Source: Ectocarpus siliculosus
Lineage: Eukaryota; Sar; Phaeophyceae; Ectocarpales; Ectocarpaceae
Direction: 5' to 3'
Assembly (NCBI GenBank): GCA_000310025.1
Contig: FN648498.1
Span: forward strand, 1-64,000
DNA: 64,000 nucleotides
Of the stretch, positions 21,704-33,047 are shown in pieces. The translations under genes were made by a program, and so were the position numbers. Positions within the stretch are counted from its first letter, which is position 1. Every line of letters begins with the position of its first letter. The notes beneath the pieces were generated by a model. It searched no databases, was not told where the DNA came from, and saw nothing but the letters and a program-made list of their open reading frames with translations.

Positions 21704-23891
21704 ATGGCGGAGAGAAGCGGCGGAATAGGAAGAGATTCGCAAAGGGAGGAGGGTACAGTTGTGCGCATCAAGATGGAGGAGAGGTCGCGCAACGCAGCAG
21801 AGAAGCTACGAGCTGCCGAGTCGGAGGTGGAGAGGCTGGTGAAGGTGCTCAGAGCTGCGGAGGCTGCCGAGTATGAGAAGGAGAGACTTAGGCGGCAGCA
21901 ACAACAACAACAACAGCAGCAGCGATGGAGTGCTCAATGGCAGCAGCAGCCATCGCAGGTACAGCAGTGTTCTCGTGGTGGTTTTGTCAGTCAGCAGAAC
22001 CAACACTGCGTTTTCACTCAGAGCCACCAGGCGAGGCAGCACCAGCAGCTGGCGCGGCAGCAACAGCAGCCGCCGCCAACCGGAGTTGGTGGGATATATG
22101 ACTGCGGGAGCAACGCCGTGTATTTCCAGCAGGAATCACCCCCTCCGCCTGGTACGGTATACCATTGCACTCGGTGCGGCAGGAACGGCCACCACGACGA
22201 AGAATGCGCCGCACCCCGCAGGTTCGAGGGTACGTGCGGCGCATGTGGTCAGTACGGCCATATGTGGCGGAACTGCGCCGTGCATCTTCATGGCAGCAGC
22301 GGCGAGGATGACGGCCGTATCGTCCGCGGTGGCTGCTGGATGGGCGTCAATGGCGGCGGCAGCTGCATGGACATCGGTGGAAGCTCGGTCGTACAGCAGC
22401 AGGTGGTGGTTGAGAGCGAGTACCTCTCTGATTTTGTCGACCTGGTTCACGTTGGGGGCGAGGTGATGGCAGAGAGCGAGTGCCGCTCTGATTTCGTCGA
22501 CACGGTTCACGCTGGCGGCGCTGTGGACGGTGATGATGACGGATGGTTTGGATGTAATGATTCTGTGGACATGGTTCACGCTGGTGGCAGTGTCTTCGAT
22601 GATGTTTTCCCCGCTGCTGGGGCGGGGGAAATGGTCGGAGCGCCTGCGTTGGCGACTGGAGTGGCGGCATCGGCAGCAGCTCCAGCGGCGACGGCGGCGA
22701 TCTCCGGCGGCAGTGTTTTCCCCGCGGCGGCGGCGGGGGGAACGGCCGGGGTCCCCGCGGTGGCGGCAGGAGCGGCGGCATCGGCAGCAGCTCCGGCGGC
22801 GACGGCGGCGACCTCTGGCGGCAGTGTTTTCCTCCGCGGCGGCGGCGGCGGGGGGAACGGCCGGGGTCCCCGCGGTGGCGGCAGGAGCGGCGGCATCGGC
22901 AGCAGCTCCGGCGGCGACGGCGGCGACCTCTGGCGGCAGTGTTTTCCCCGCAGCGGCAGCGGCGGGGGGAACGGCCGGGGTCCCCGCGGTGGCGGCAGGA
23001 GCGGCGGCATCGGCAGCAGCTCCGGCGGCGACGGCGACGGCCTCTGGCGGCAGTGTTTTCCCCGCGGCGGCGTCAGGGTGGATGACCCGAGTCCCCGCGG
23101 TGGCACCACGAGCGGCGGCATCGGCGGCAGCTCCAGAGGCGACAGTGGCGACCTACGGCGGCGGTAGTGTTTCCCTCGCCGCGACGGCGGCGGGGGGAAT
23201 TGCCTGGGTCCCTGCAGTGGCGGCAGGAGCGGCGGCATCGGCAGCAGCTCCGGAGGCGACGGTGGCGACTTACGGCGGCGGTAGTGTTTCCTTCGCAGCG
23301 ACGGCGGAGGAAGCGCCCGGAGGGCTCGCGGCGACAGCTGGAGTAGCGGCACCGGCGGCGGTTCCAGCGGCGACGGCGGCGGTGCCCGGCGACACTGTTA
23401 TCTCCCCGACGGTGGCGGGGAGAACGACCGGAGCGCCCGCGTTGGTGGTTGGAGCGTCGGTATCGACGGCGGTTCCAGCGGCGACGGTGGCGGCACCCGA
23501 CGGTCTTGTTTCTCCCGCTGCGGCGGCGGGGAGAATGGCTCGAGAGCCCGCGCAGGTGGCTACAGTGGCGGCATCGGCGGCTGGGGTGGCGACATCGGTG
23601 ACGGCACCACCCGCGACCGCGGCGACGGCACCGGTCGCTACGATGGCGACCGTCGGTAACGTTTCCCCCACCTTATCGGTTGGGGGGGCGGCCAGCAACG
23701 GAGAAGCGGTGGTCAACGGCATCGACGACGGCAGCGATGATGGCGGTTGGTGCGCAGGTGAGGTTGATGGCTGCTGGGATGACAGCGTCTGTGGCGAGAG
23801 GGGGGCGTCCACGCACCCTTTCGATCCCGGCACCGTGTGTTCGGGGGTGCGCGGCGCCAACTATCCCGGGGTGGACGACCTGGTCGATGGT

Positions 23892-23934
<43 letters not shown>

Positions 23935-24197
23935 GCAGCGGCAGCAGTAGCAACGACGAGGCAGAGGGGATGGATGTGGCCTGGTTTGGGGCACTGCTGC
24001 GCCCCTTCGACCCGGGGAAGCTGTGCCGGCTGAAGGCTGGGAGAGTGGGGCTGGTGATGGGGATGGACACCCCGTTCGACCGTGGAAAGATGTCGCGTGG
24101 GCAACGGCCGGGGAGCCCGTGTTCGCGACCGGAGCAACGACAGGAGGATCATGAAGCGGGGAAAGGAGTTCGGAGGATCGGGCGAGTCCAACAATGA
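21704..24197 (+). CDS. Gag polyprotein with two CCHC zinc knuckles (one frame change)
   Basis: The ATG at 21704 opens a frame with a charged coiled-coil N-terminus (residues about 20-70), a Gln-rich stretch, then two zinc knuckles: CTRCGRNGHHDEEC (about residues 154-167) and CGACGQYGHMWRNC (about 177-190), both C-x2-C-x4-H-x4-C, which bind RNA in Gag nucleocapsids. After acidic SDFVD.VHAGG repeats comes an Ala/Gly-rich array of 37-39 residue units (GGSVFPAAAAGGTAGVP...). Between the units starting near 22822 and 22937 the step is 115 bp instead of 111/114, so the reading frame moves there and continues to 24197. This may be a real frameshift or an assembly slip in a GGC run. Near the end is a poly-Ser tract encoded by a CAG run. 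Confidence 0.75.
22600..23620 (+). repeat. 111-117 bp coding minisatellite in gag
   Basis: At least seven copies, spaced 111, 115, 114, 114, 117 and 111 bp, each encode a GGSVFPAAAA..GVPAVAAGAA module. All steps but one are multiples of three. Confidence 0.85.
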
Positions 24198-25883
24198 CGG
24201 CAAGCAGCGCGACTTCTGCTGGGGTCTTAAACTCGCCAAGGCACGTGACGTTTGTTTGCGTATTCTTATCATTTTTCTGAAATTTGTTTTGTGCACGATG
24301 TTGTTCTTGTGTTTTGATCTTCAGATACAATGCTGCATTTTTCACCGTCTGCAAATCATTTTTCCTATCGTTGGCACATTTGCAGGTTTGGATTTGTTTT
24401 TGTTTTGTTCTGTAGAGATGCCCACCCGCGTTTTACCTTGCAGGGACACTAATTTCCACGGCCAAATGGCAGGGAATTTCCATGGCTGATTATTGTTGTT
24501 TTTCTGGGAGACAAATGGAATGTTGCGGCCGGGGGGCTGTTGTTTGTCAAGACAATATCTCAAATGGCGGTGGTAGTATTATTTCTGCGTACGGTTTGTT
24601 CCACTTTGGTTTTCCTTCTTTGTTGGGATCACATTCTCTCTATGTTTTTCTGATGGTACTGGATGTATGTAGTAGGCATTGGCTTGGCGTTCGACGTGCT
24701 GGGTAAAGACGTTGGGGGGCACGCACCGTTTCTCTGTCCCCCCGATGTACCGGTACCCGACGAGTCAATCCTTGCGGAATACCAATTTCCTTTCCAAGTA
24801 GGCCTGTACGGCAGGCTGGTATGTGCTGGACGTGTGACGCCTTTTCTTTGATATGTTTTGTTTTCTTGTTTCGGTTTGGAGTTGATGAAGTTGGATGCAG
24901 AATTGGCATGCTGGATTTTGCGGAATCACGCCTGGTTGTTGCACTGCTGTCGGAAATCATGGGGGGGGGAATGTGATACCATGCTGTCCGCCGCAGCACA
25001 ACAAGCAGTGTTTCTGACATCGGGTTTGGTAGTTCATGTTGAGATTTTCCGTGTTTTCCCTGGGGATTTTATATGGAATTGATGTTGGCTGATGGGATTT
25101 GGGTACTTCATGTCTAGATCGTTTTCCGCGTTTTACCTGCGGAGGTGACATGGAATTGAATATTGAATGGGATTTTCGTTGCGTTTATATGAGATGTCCC
25201 AGCAGGGGGGATGCGGGATTGTTGATTGTCTGTTTTGGATTTGTTGGTTTCTTCATGTTTGTTTCGGACTTGTTTGTTTGGTTTCTTCGTGTTTGGGATG
25301 GGTGTTACAGCAGGGGGGCTGTTGGACTGGTATATTTGTCAAGGTATTGGGTATTGGAGGAAGGATTTGGCATGTTCTCGTCAGTCATGGTTGAAGCCTT
25401 TGTGCTTCCGATTATTATTTGAGCTGGTCAATGAGTTGAAACATGAATGTTTATCTGAGGAATTTGTTCTGACTAAGTCAGGACGTTGGACACGTTTTCC
25501 CGGAGTTACCCGTCCCCGTTCTGACGTGATTCTGATGTAATGTGTATCTGTGCTGGGTATTTTTCCAACGGTGACTGTTTGTGTTTTGACTTCTTGAGAA
25601 TTTGGTAAAGCATTTTTCTCAAGAGGGTGAATTGTTTATTGACAGACCTTTTAGGAGATAGTAATTTGATATCATCAGAAGATTTGAAAGATTTCGTAAA
25701 GCATGTTTTATTGGGAGATCGACAGATTTCGTAGAACATTGTTTTATTGGGAAATTGTTTGAATTGGAATGAATGGTGGATGATTTCCGTGTGGATGCGT
25801 AGTTTGATTTATCGCCGTTTTACCTGGCAATGATAGTCGTGACGAGAATTTCGTAGATCGTATCTCGTACCGAGCAGGGGGGC
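24198..25883 (+). other. Non-coding 3' region of the LTR element
   Basis: About 1.7 kb, T-rich on the plus strand and without a supported ORF. The word AGCAGGGGGG(C/A) followed by TG recurs at about 25199, 25311 and 25873, with a related GGCCGGGGGGCTGTTG at 24527. These resemble extra copies of the polypurine tract. Confidence 0.5.
25871..25883 (+). promoter_or_regulatory. Polypurine tract
   Basis: GAGCAGGGGGGC immediately upstream of the 3' LTR, the expected primer for plus-strand DNA synthesis. Confidence 0.65.
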
Positions 25884-26070
25884 TGTTTGGGGTGCTCGGC
25901 AGAGTATACTGTCTATGGGGCCTCCGGGGGGTACGCGGATGAAATGTGTTGATGGGCATGCTGCATGGCGATGGTTTTGCCTACCGCATGTCTCTCACTC
26001 TCTAATCAACCAAGGTCTTGAGTCAACCTTCTTTCTCTTTCGGCCTCTGACGGGCTACCGCACCCAAACA
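25884..26070 (+). repeat. 3' LTR
   Basis: Identical to the 5' LTR except CTGTCACTC to CTCTCACTC. Confidence 0.92.
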
Positions 26071-26198
26071 GAGGAACTTCTCAAAAATCAAAGGGCGTCG
26101 TCAGGAGGTAGCAGATATTCGACCAATCAGATCTCGATTTTGATTTTGATTTTTTCGATTTTGATTTTCGGCACTTCGTTAATACACGCCCTTACTTC

Positions 26199-27680
26199 CA
26201 GTGCTGCACGACTGAAAAAAAAAAAAAGTAGGCGGAGGAACAAAAATTATCGTTTTACGCAGAAGAACTGCGCGACCGGCGTACATCCATCCAAGGCTAA
26301 AGGTTGACAGCAGTAGACTATTCCAGTAGCTATATAGGGAACCAAGATTTGGGAAATTCCGTCAACTGTAGGCTTCAAACTTGTCGGCGCAATACGCAGC
26401 CCCTCCCCTAAAAAAATGTGAGACTCGTATCTACGCGGCGCAACCACACTGCTGTGCACCCGCCAAATCGACCAAGCACAAGAACGCGCCCGCTACAGCA
26501 TCAATCGCCACCAAACTTTGAGGAAAGATGGACTGAGAACCACAGAGTATATTTCAGAAAGGTTGAACTTGATTGATGCCGGGAATAGAGAGGTAGACAC
26601 GGATGAAGTCGAAAACTTGCATTCACATACAGGGACCATGCTTATCTTCTGCCATGCCGCCGGCAATACCGAGCCCTGGTAAGGTTAGCTGCTGATGTTG
26701 TGGTTGTACAGCACTTGGAATTATGCTGCAAGACGTACTACAGGTGGAGTACTCTTGAATGGCGTCAGCTAGATTTGAACTGAAAATGCTGTTGGGGTGC
26801 CCCCTCTCCTGCTGCTGCTGTGTTGCACCGCACACACTTGTGCCTGTTGACTCGGGGCCCTCACCCAGCAGCACAACTCTCTGGAATTCCGGAAAAAAAA
26901 AAATGAGAGGATGGAGTAGCGACAGTAACACGGCCAAGGAACTTGGTCGCTGATAACGTTGTGCTATCTGATGTCGCACGCAGACGGCACGGCCGGCAAT
27001 ATGTACACATTATTAATGGTTGAAGTATTTTTTCTCAAAGCATAAGCATACATACGAATACATGTACATACATACATTGTACGCACTGAGCATTGGGTGT
27101 GTCGAAAACGCGATGAAATACTTACACACGAACACCGCACACAAGACCGCCCCCCCCGGATTGTCCAAACCTAGCAACAAACATCTTATTTACAGTCAGT
27201 AAAAACGACACAAGCAAGCCCGGAACGCACACAGCATCCCCGTACCTTTCAGGCAGTTTGTGACCCACAAAATACCATGCCAATAAACAACGGACACCCA
27301 GCGCGGCCGAAGGAAAAATAATCCCCCCCGTCCACCTCCCTGCGCAACTGGGTAGGAGAACACAGGGGAGAAAACGCTCGCTCTAGCCGGCTGGTCAGCG
27401 TTAGGCTTCTGTTCATCCGCCTGACATTTTGCATCCCAGGGTCGTCGTATTTGACGGATGGCTGCATCCAACGGAAGTGAAGCACGGGCCTGTTTAACCA
27501 CCAACAAAGACGGCGCAAAATGTGGCATTGAAATATGGAGTTACAATGAATCATACCACAGCGATCTTTCCCTACGATGGTGGAGATCTGACGTGCAAGA
27601 ATGCCCGGCACGACACCCCCAATCCCAAGCCAGTTCTCTCAAGGAACGTTACATGCACCTGCCTGAAGAAGTAGTCAGAT
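26199..27680. other. No supported gene
   Basis: Beyond the TIR element and the residual YR-element bases, the stretch carries an A run at 26216-26228 and short frames with no features. Confidence 0.4.
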
Positions 27681-27681
27681 C

Positions 27682-29183
27682 TCAGTTCCAGGCGTCGGTG
27701 ACGAGATCCGCAACACCATCATCTGTGTCCCCGTCACTCCAACCCGGGTCGTCGCTCTTCCCACTCAACCTGTCAGATCCCCCATCGCTGGACCCAGATT
27801 CGCCCGAAACCAACTTGATCAAATCGTCGAGCGCACCGACCGAACCGTCGCCGTTCTCGTCCGACTCGGGGTCCTCCAGTTCTGCGTTCTTCGATTCCGC
27901 GGCCTCGCCAGAGGAAACTTCGTTGCTCGCAGGTGACCTGGGCTGGAGTTAAATGAGCAGTGCCAAACGCCGCTTCATCCTAGTAGAAGAACAAGGTCGC
28001 CAAAAGCTTCACGCATTCGTCGACATCCACGGCCCACGTGCCGTCCTGCTCTTCGAAGAACAACGGCTTATCAAACAAACCTTCCGTCCGTACGCTCTTA
28101 AGGACGAGTACCCACATCTTGTCGAACGGCAGCCCGGAAATTGCCGGGAGGCAGTCACAGCCCGACTCCAGGAAGGTTAGGGCGAACAGACGGACCTTGT
28201 CGTTGTCCGTGGGAATCCAGCTCCCGAAGGTCAATGGCGGCCACGCGGACTCGCTTCTGTCAGGGAGTTCGCAGATGCTGGCGAACACTCCGTTCATCCA
28301 CAGGAACTTGGTCTCGCCACCCACGACCCTCAGAACTGTCACATCAACTGCCCTCTCGCCACGGGGCGTGAGCCAACCAGTTGTCATCGCCAGTAGAATG
28401 ATCATCCATAGGTCCGTGTCTACCGATGAAACGACCCACTTGTCGAAGCTTTTCCCCCAGTACTTCTTCGCCCAAGCAATGAAGTGTATCACGGAGAGCT
28501 CAGCCTCGCCGATGTATGGCCCACGCTGTCGCTCGACGCCCTCGATCGTGTCGGTTCTGTCTCGAAAGTAAAGGAGTGGTTCAGTTTCGGGAAGCGCCTC
28601 CCCGGCACCTTCCCTTGCCATCTCGAGACCTATGCCCTCGGCATCTACACCAGGTGGATGATCAGCACTCAGATCAGGCTCACCTCCAACGCCATAGAAT
28701 GCGACGATTCCATTCGGCTTGGTGTCGCCGGTCCAGACATCATCAGCTAGCACGCGCGTGGCGAGGTGGGCGGCGATTCCGTCCCGCGCCGCCTTGCCAT
28801 CGGCTCGAAGCCATGACCCATACTGTAACGAAGGAACCGGGTCCGTTGACTTCGGGTCGAAGGTCCTAGAGCACTCACCAAGTTTCTCGCTTCTCCCAAG
28901 CTGTTCGTGTCCTTTGATCACGGGCACCAGTTCCTGTCGATCGTAGCACACCACGAGTAGCTCCGTCGACTGCAGCCACTTCGACAACAGCTGCTTCTTG
29001 AAGTAGTCGATAATCCCGCAGTTCCCTTCTCGAGATATTCCGGGTGCACCCCTTGGTGGATAGACACGGGGAGATCCACGCCATGAGCGTCGGCTTCGTA
29101 AAACGGGTCGTCTGCGAATCCATCGGCACAATGCTCTCTGACCCATTTCCCTGGACCTGCCGCCTTGTTGGCGTGCTTGGCTC
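27682..29183 (-). pseudogene. FEN1/XPG-like 5' nuclease with acidic tail, decayed
   Basis: The exon opens after acceptor AACGTATCAG at 29183 (GAKHANKAAGPGKWV, then DLPVSIHQGVHPEYLEK). After one frame change the long frame carries the FEN/PIN order: LLVVCYDRQELVPVIKGHEQ (first metal Asp and the Lys/Arg helix), GPYIGEAELSVIHF (Glu cluster), SSVDTDLWMI (Asp pair) and ESGCDCLPAISG (the GxDY-like helix region). FEN1 relatives remove 5' flaps during DNA replication. An in-frame TAG at about 27981 is followed by DEAAFGTAHLTPAQ in the same frame. A further frame shift leads to an 80-residue Asp/Glu/Ser-rich tail ending in DAWN and a stop at 27682. The gene is unlike cellular FEN1 in length and tail, so a mobile-element or viral type is likely. 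Confidence 0.55.
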
Positions 29184-32130
29184 CTGATACGTTAAAAGGA
29201 GAGATTTCCAACAGGGGTGTATGGTGGTGGTGGTGGTGGTGGGGGTGAACACAATGCGATGCGGTATGCATTACGGTAATAACAGTCAAAACACGGGCGT
29301 GGAGAATGGGTAAACTTCGGCTGGGAGCGAGAGCTCGAGATGGCAACGCTCTTCAGCGCTTAATCTGTACAGTCAGACTAACCCGGAGGCGTATCGGCGA
29401 TACTACTGCTGTATCCGCGACAGCCAGAAAAGTAGACGGCGTGTCGTCTATTTTGTAGGTAGAACACAAGTACTCTCGGCATGTATTTGCCCACACGCAA
29501 AAAGTACAGACATGCAGCGGTGGATCACAAATTAGGTACAGCACCTGCGTGGCACCAGCATGTTTTGATGTGTATTTAAGAGGACACATGTGGGTGCAGC
29601 AGCTTGTACCATGAATACCACCTGGCACATGCTTCGACTTGCAGTGCGAGACAAAGAGTTGGGGGTGGCGCGGGTGCGAGCGAGTGCGGTGAGACAACAG
29701 AGAGGGGACGAGAGCGAGACACACACACACACACCAGGCGGCGTATACAGAAAACACGCTTCTCACAGACCTGCTGCTGTAACCTCGAGGCCCGAGACAT
29801 GATGGCTTCTACTTTCAACAACCTGGCTGGCTCTATCCAGCAAGTAGGACATGCTCTTGGTATCGTGTTGCTTCGCGCTTCGCCTTGGCCCGGGGTGTTG
29901 CCTGGCGCCGAGCAGGGAAAACTGCATGCGGCTGGACCTACAGCAGCGCCATTATCCGCCCTGTCTGCTGAATCCAGACGGGACTTGCCCTTGGTGACCA
30001 CCAACCCCATCTTTGTTGGGCCCTACCATGGTATTGCGCGTGTGGGGTCGTTGTCTGTGGAGTGCGGGGTGTGGTTGAAGGGGCACGCCCTCTCGCCATC
30101 ACATGCGGCGAGATTTATTTGGAAAGTTGCCTTGCAGCGTGTATAAAATGAAAGTGTTGGTTCCAAATATTTGGACCCAAATTTCCAGAAATTTTGGACA
30201 AAAAAATTGGAATGTATAAAACGCCCCTAAAACCAAGTGTTCGAGTTTTTTTCGCGTTTTTTTGTCATGAAATCCTGCTCGCAGCCGAGCTTGCACTGAT
30301 TCGATCGCAACCGTACGGCGGTGTTGTAGTGTGTACGTGTATACACACATGCACACTGACTGTAAAATGTAAAAGATATCTGGTGGGCATAGCTACACAA
30401 CCAACTCCTGCCTCTTGCACGATGCAGTTTTGTATGCGCAACATCACATCACAACGTGTGCCCGCTGTTGTTGTTGTTGTTGTGCTCGTGATGTTCAACT
30501 AACTGCACACACCTGGCACCTGGCAAACACCACTACTTCCATGCCGCCGGACCATGCGCGCACGTCTTGCGCACTGCTGTATACTTCAGATAAGGGTTTG
30601 GGTGTGCCAGGGTACGTGTAGTTGCGTAACGCTCGCTCTTCTTGTAACCGAGGCCTTCAAAACAGCCGTATCGATATCGAGTATCGATACTCGACACGTA
30701 TCGAGCCATTTTCGGGATATCGAACAAAATATAGGTATTTGTGTTTTTTTCTCGATACGATTGGCGTGTTGTATCGAACCCTTCTGCCCGACCAATATCC
30801 AACACTGCCAACTCCACCAAGGACTTTTTTCTGCTGCGAAGAAGCTACTACTGTAGGCACAGGGGATGGATGCCACCGCAGCAATTTCGGCCAACAGACT
30901 GGATCTTCCCAACCAACTCGTTGGTTTGACGCAGAGCAGGGGGCGCACCCCACACAAGCACGGGTAAAATTTGCTGCCTGCACTAGCCGGCGCGCTGAGA
31001 CTGGGCTGTATAGTCTGCCTGGCCCTACTAGCCTTTGTCACACAAAGCTCCAAGCCTAAACGGTAATCTGAAGAACGAGCAATGTAATGTATTTATTTAC
31101 ATAGATGGGAAATATGTCGCGGGTGAATACTAAAAAATAGTCGTGCAACATGCGTTCAAACAAGTCTATGAAACAGGAACGGTCAGACCCCCGCCCTGGG
31201 TGCTTCAAGGTAGAACTGTGGCCGCAATACTCAACGTTTCGAGAGACCAAGAAGTTCCGAACAACCCTAACCTGTAGGCACTACATCGGTGTTAGGCTAT
31301 TGCATGGCCTGCGGGCCACAGGAGCAACGTATTTTTTTTATCTCGCTGTCCAAGTCGGCGATCCGGTCTATAAAAAACACCCACAACGAGAGAGAAGCGA
31401 CAAGTGCAAACAATGCAATCGAGTTCTTACCTCTTGGGTCAAGAATCAAGGCCAAACCTGCTGGCTCCCAATTGTGTTCTCGTTCCGTCCGTGGAAACAT
31501 CGAGTTTCTTGGAAACTGGGCTTAATCCCGAAAACTTGCTTGTGAAACGAGCGAGCCCGACGTCAGGAGAAGGGATTTGCTTTTTCGTTTGCCAACGGAA
31601 AATCTAGCACCAATGGACCGGATCTTCCGTGCAGTGCGTCAGACAGCCGAAAATGGCAAAACAGCACGCCAGCTGCTGCAGCGCTCGCAAAAACTCTTAG
31701 CTCCCGTGTGCAGCGACGCGTGCAGCGACACGTGCATGATGAGCGCACAGACCATGCTACCCAGTGTGGTGAATAAGTTTCAGATCGGTTGCTCGTTTCT
31801 CGCCCAAATGTGAGAGAAAATGTATGCCGTCGGATCGGTTCACCGCAAATTCGAAGAAAATATCATTCATCTTTGTTTTTCTATGTGAAACAATCAAGTG
31901 ACAAATCTTCGACAAATATTGAGTGGGTGCAAAAGGCAGTATGTTTTGGCCTCTTGGATCACACATGATGGTGGAACCTTGAGGGTTGTCACACTTAGTC
32001 ATCGAACTCCGCCTGGGTGAGTTTTCTCTCATTCAGGTTACACGTATCGCGAGACATCATGAATCAAAACGGCGAGAGTTTCAAGGAGCAAAATGAGAGC
32101 GCGTGACGGCAAGGGCAAGAACGGACGAAC
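29184..32130. other. No supported gene
   Basis: Holds a GGT run (about 29222-29245), an ACAC run (29720-29733), a TTG run (about 30467-30483) and a CGATA-rich block (30660-30780) related to 13610-13738. Frames are short and show no domains. Confidence 0.4.
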
Positions 32131-32164
32131 AACTTGTTCGAGAAAAAATGATTCTTGCGGAAAC

Positions 32165-33047
32165 ACGGATTGCAGCACATGGTCTCTCATCCCGCTCTCT
32201 TAGTAACCGTTCCTAAACAAATCCATTATGTTCAAAACCTTATGACCACCACCCCTTGCTCTGGCGCGTGTGTGCGCGGCCTTGATCGCTTTCAGTAAGG
32301 CTATCATTCCCTCGCGGGCTTCATCCTACATGTCGCGCCACGAACTCCACTGGAAACCCTCGAATTGGTCCTGTACACACCAACTAGTTTGTCGAAGGCG
32401 ACGGAGCCTTTGACCGTGGAATGCTTGCTATTGACGTACCAGGCCCCTGGGGCGAAATAATCGTCGTTCTTTACCAATCACCTAACCGGATGAAACCTCG
32501 AAACTTGGTTGCTGGGCAAAGCCATGTAGTGATGGACACTGTCTCTCTTGCTGCTGACATCGGTCCTGACCTTGGCCGCTGGAAAGCTTCGCCAATCGCC
32601 TTCACCATCGCCTTCACCCCTTCACGTACGGCCTCGTCGGTTATCGCGTCTGTAACTAGTTCGTTGGTATTGTACACCATACGCGTTTTTTTTCTCAAAA
32701 GTGTCGAGTGTTCCCATCTCTAACCCAAGCTCTTCTCATTATCTTTGTATAGGAACAAGCGCGCTCAACTTCTTGTACGGGCCCCGGCCTTGCTTGGGCT
32801 TTTTGAGACAGCCGCGCCATTAGCGCGTGAAGCACCATCTACAGAGCCAACCACGGGTGCGGCGCTCTTGGGCACGCTCGAGACAGCAGCGCCAGCAGCA
32901 ACGGGTGTAGTGCAAGCAGCAATCCCAGTCATGAGTCCCGCATCAGTAGAAGAGCCGGTGGCAGTTACGGCGCCCGCGGTACGGCCGGCCGCGAACCATG
33001 CGCCAGACTTGCGGAGGCCGGGTACGTCCTCTACCCTCGCCAACTAG
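32165..33047 (-). pseudogene. Coding relic, function unknown
   Basis: The minus strand shows protein-like stretches in changing frames: ELVTDAITDEAVREGVKAM, then (frame break) PGAWYVNSKHSTVKGSVAF and DEAREGMIALLKAIKAAH followed by HKVLNIMDLFRNG. All are helical and charged. It lies just downstream of the larger relic on the same strand and may be its 3' end. I do not recognise the family. Confidence 0.35.

Larger units (their letters stand above)
21269..26070 (+). mobile_element. Gag-only LTR retroelement (TR-GAG-like), nearly intact
   Basis: Two 187-bp LTRs (21269-21455 and 25884-26070) start TGTTTGGGGTGC and end GCACCCAAACA. They differ at one visible base. The 5-bp GAGGA at 21264-21268 is duplicated at 26071-26075. 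The G-rich GAGCAGGGGGGC just before the 3' LTR is a polypurine tract. A plus-strand Gag with two zinc knuckles is present, but no protease, RT, RNase H or integrase, so it must borrow Pol. I see no clear tRNA primer site. The near-identical LTRs argue for recent movement. Confidence 0.92.
20147..26191. mobile_element. Non-autonomous TIR element, TTA target duplication (PIF/Harbinger-like)
   Basis: The left end GGGCGTGTATTAACGAAATG and the right end are inverted repeats of 35 bp with one mismatch. TTA at 20144-20146 and 26192-26194 flanks them. A 3-bp TTA duplication with G-rich TIR starts is typical of PIF/Harbinger and Tourist-like elements, so that superfamily is inferred. Without the inserted LTR element the length is about 1.24 kb, with no transposase. 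It contains TCAAAA/TTTTGA subterminal runs and two imperfect copies of a 70-bp motif (about 20590-20640 and 20797-20852) with the words GGAAGCAACAGCA and GCCACGCG. Confidence 0.75.

Noticed and set aside
22347-23860. Long minus-strand Pro/Ala/Arg-rich ORFs opposite gag
   Set aside because: Shadows of the GC-rich coding minisatellite. The zinc knuckles and LTR orientation fix the plus strand as coding.
20147-26191. Single large DNA transposon carrying gag
   Set aside because: The gag region has its own LTRs and a separate 5-bp duplication, so it is an insertion inside a ~1.24-kb TIR element.
27458-27952. 164-aa Ser-rich plus-strand ORF
   Set aside because: It is the antisense of the acidic tail that follows the FEN-like gene on the minus strand.
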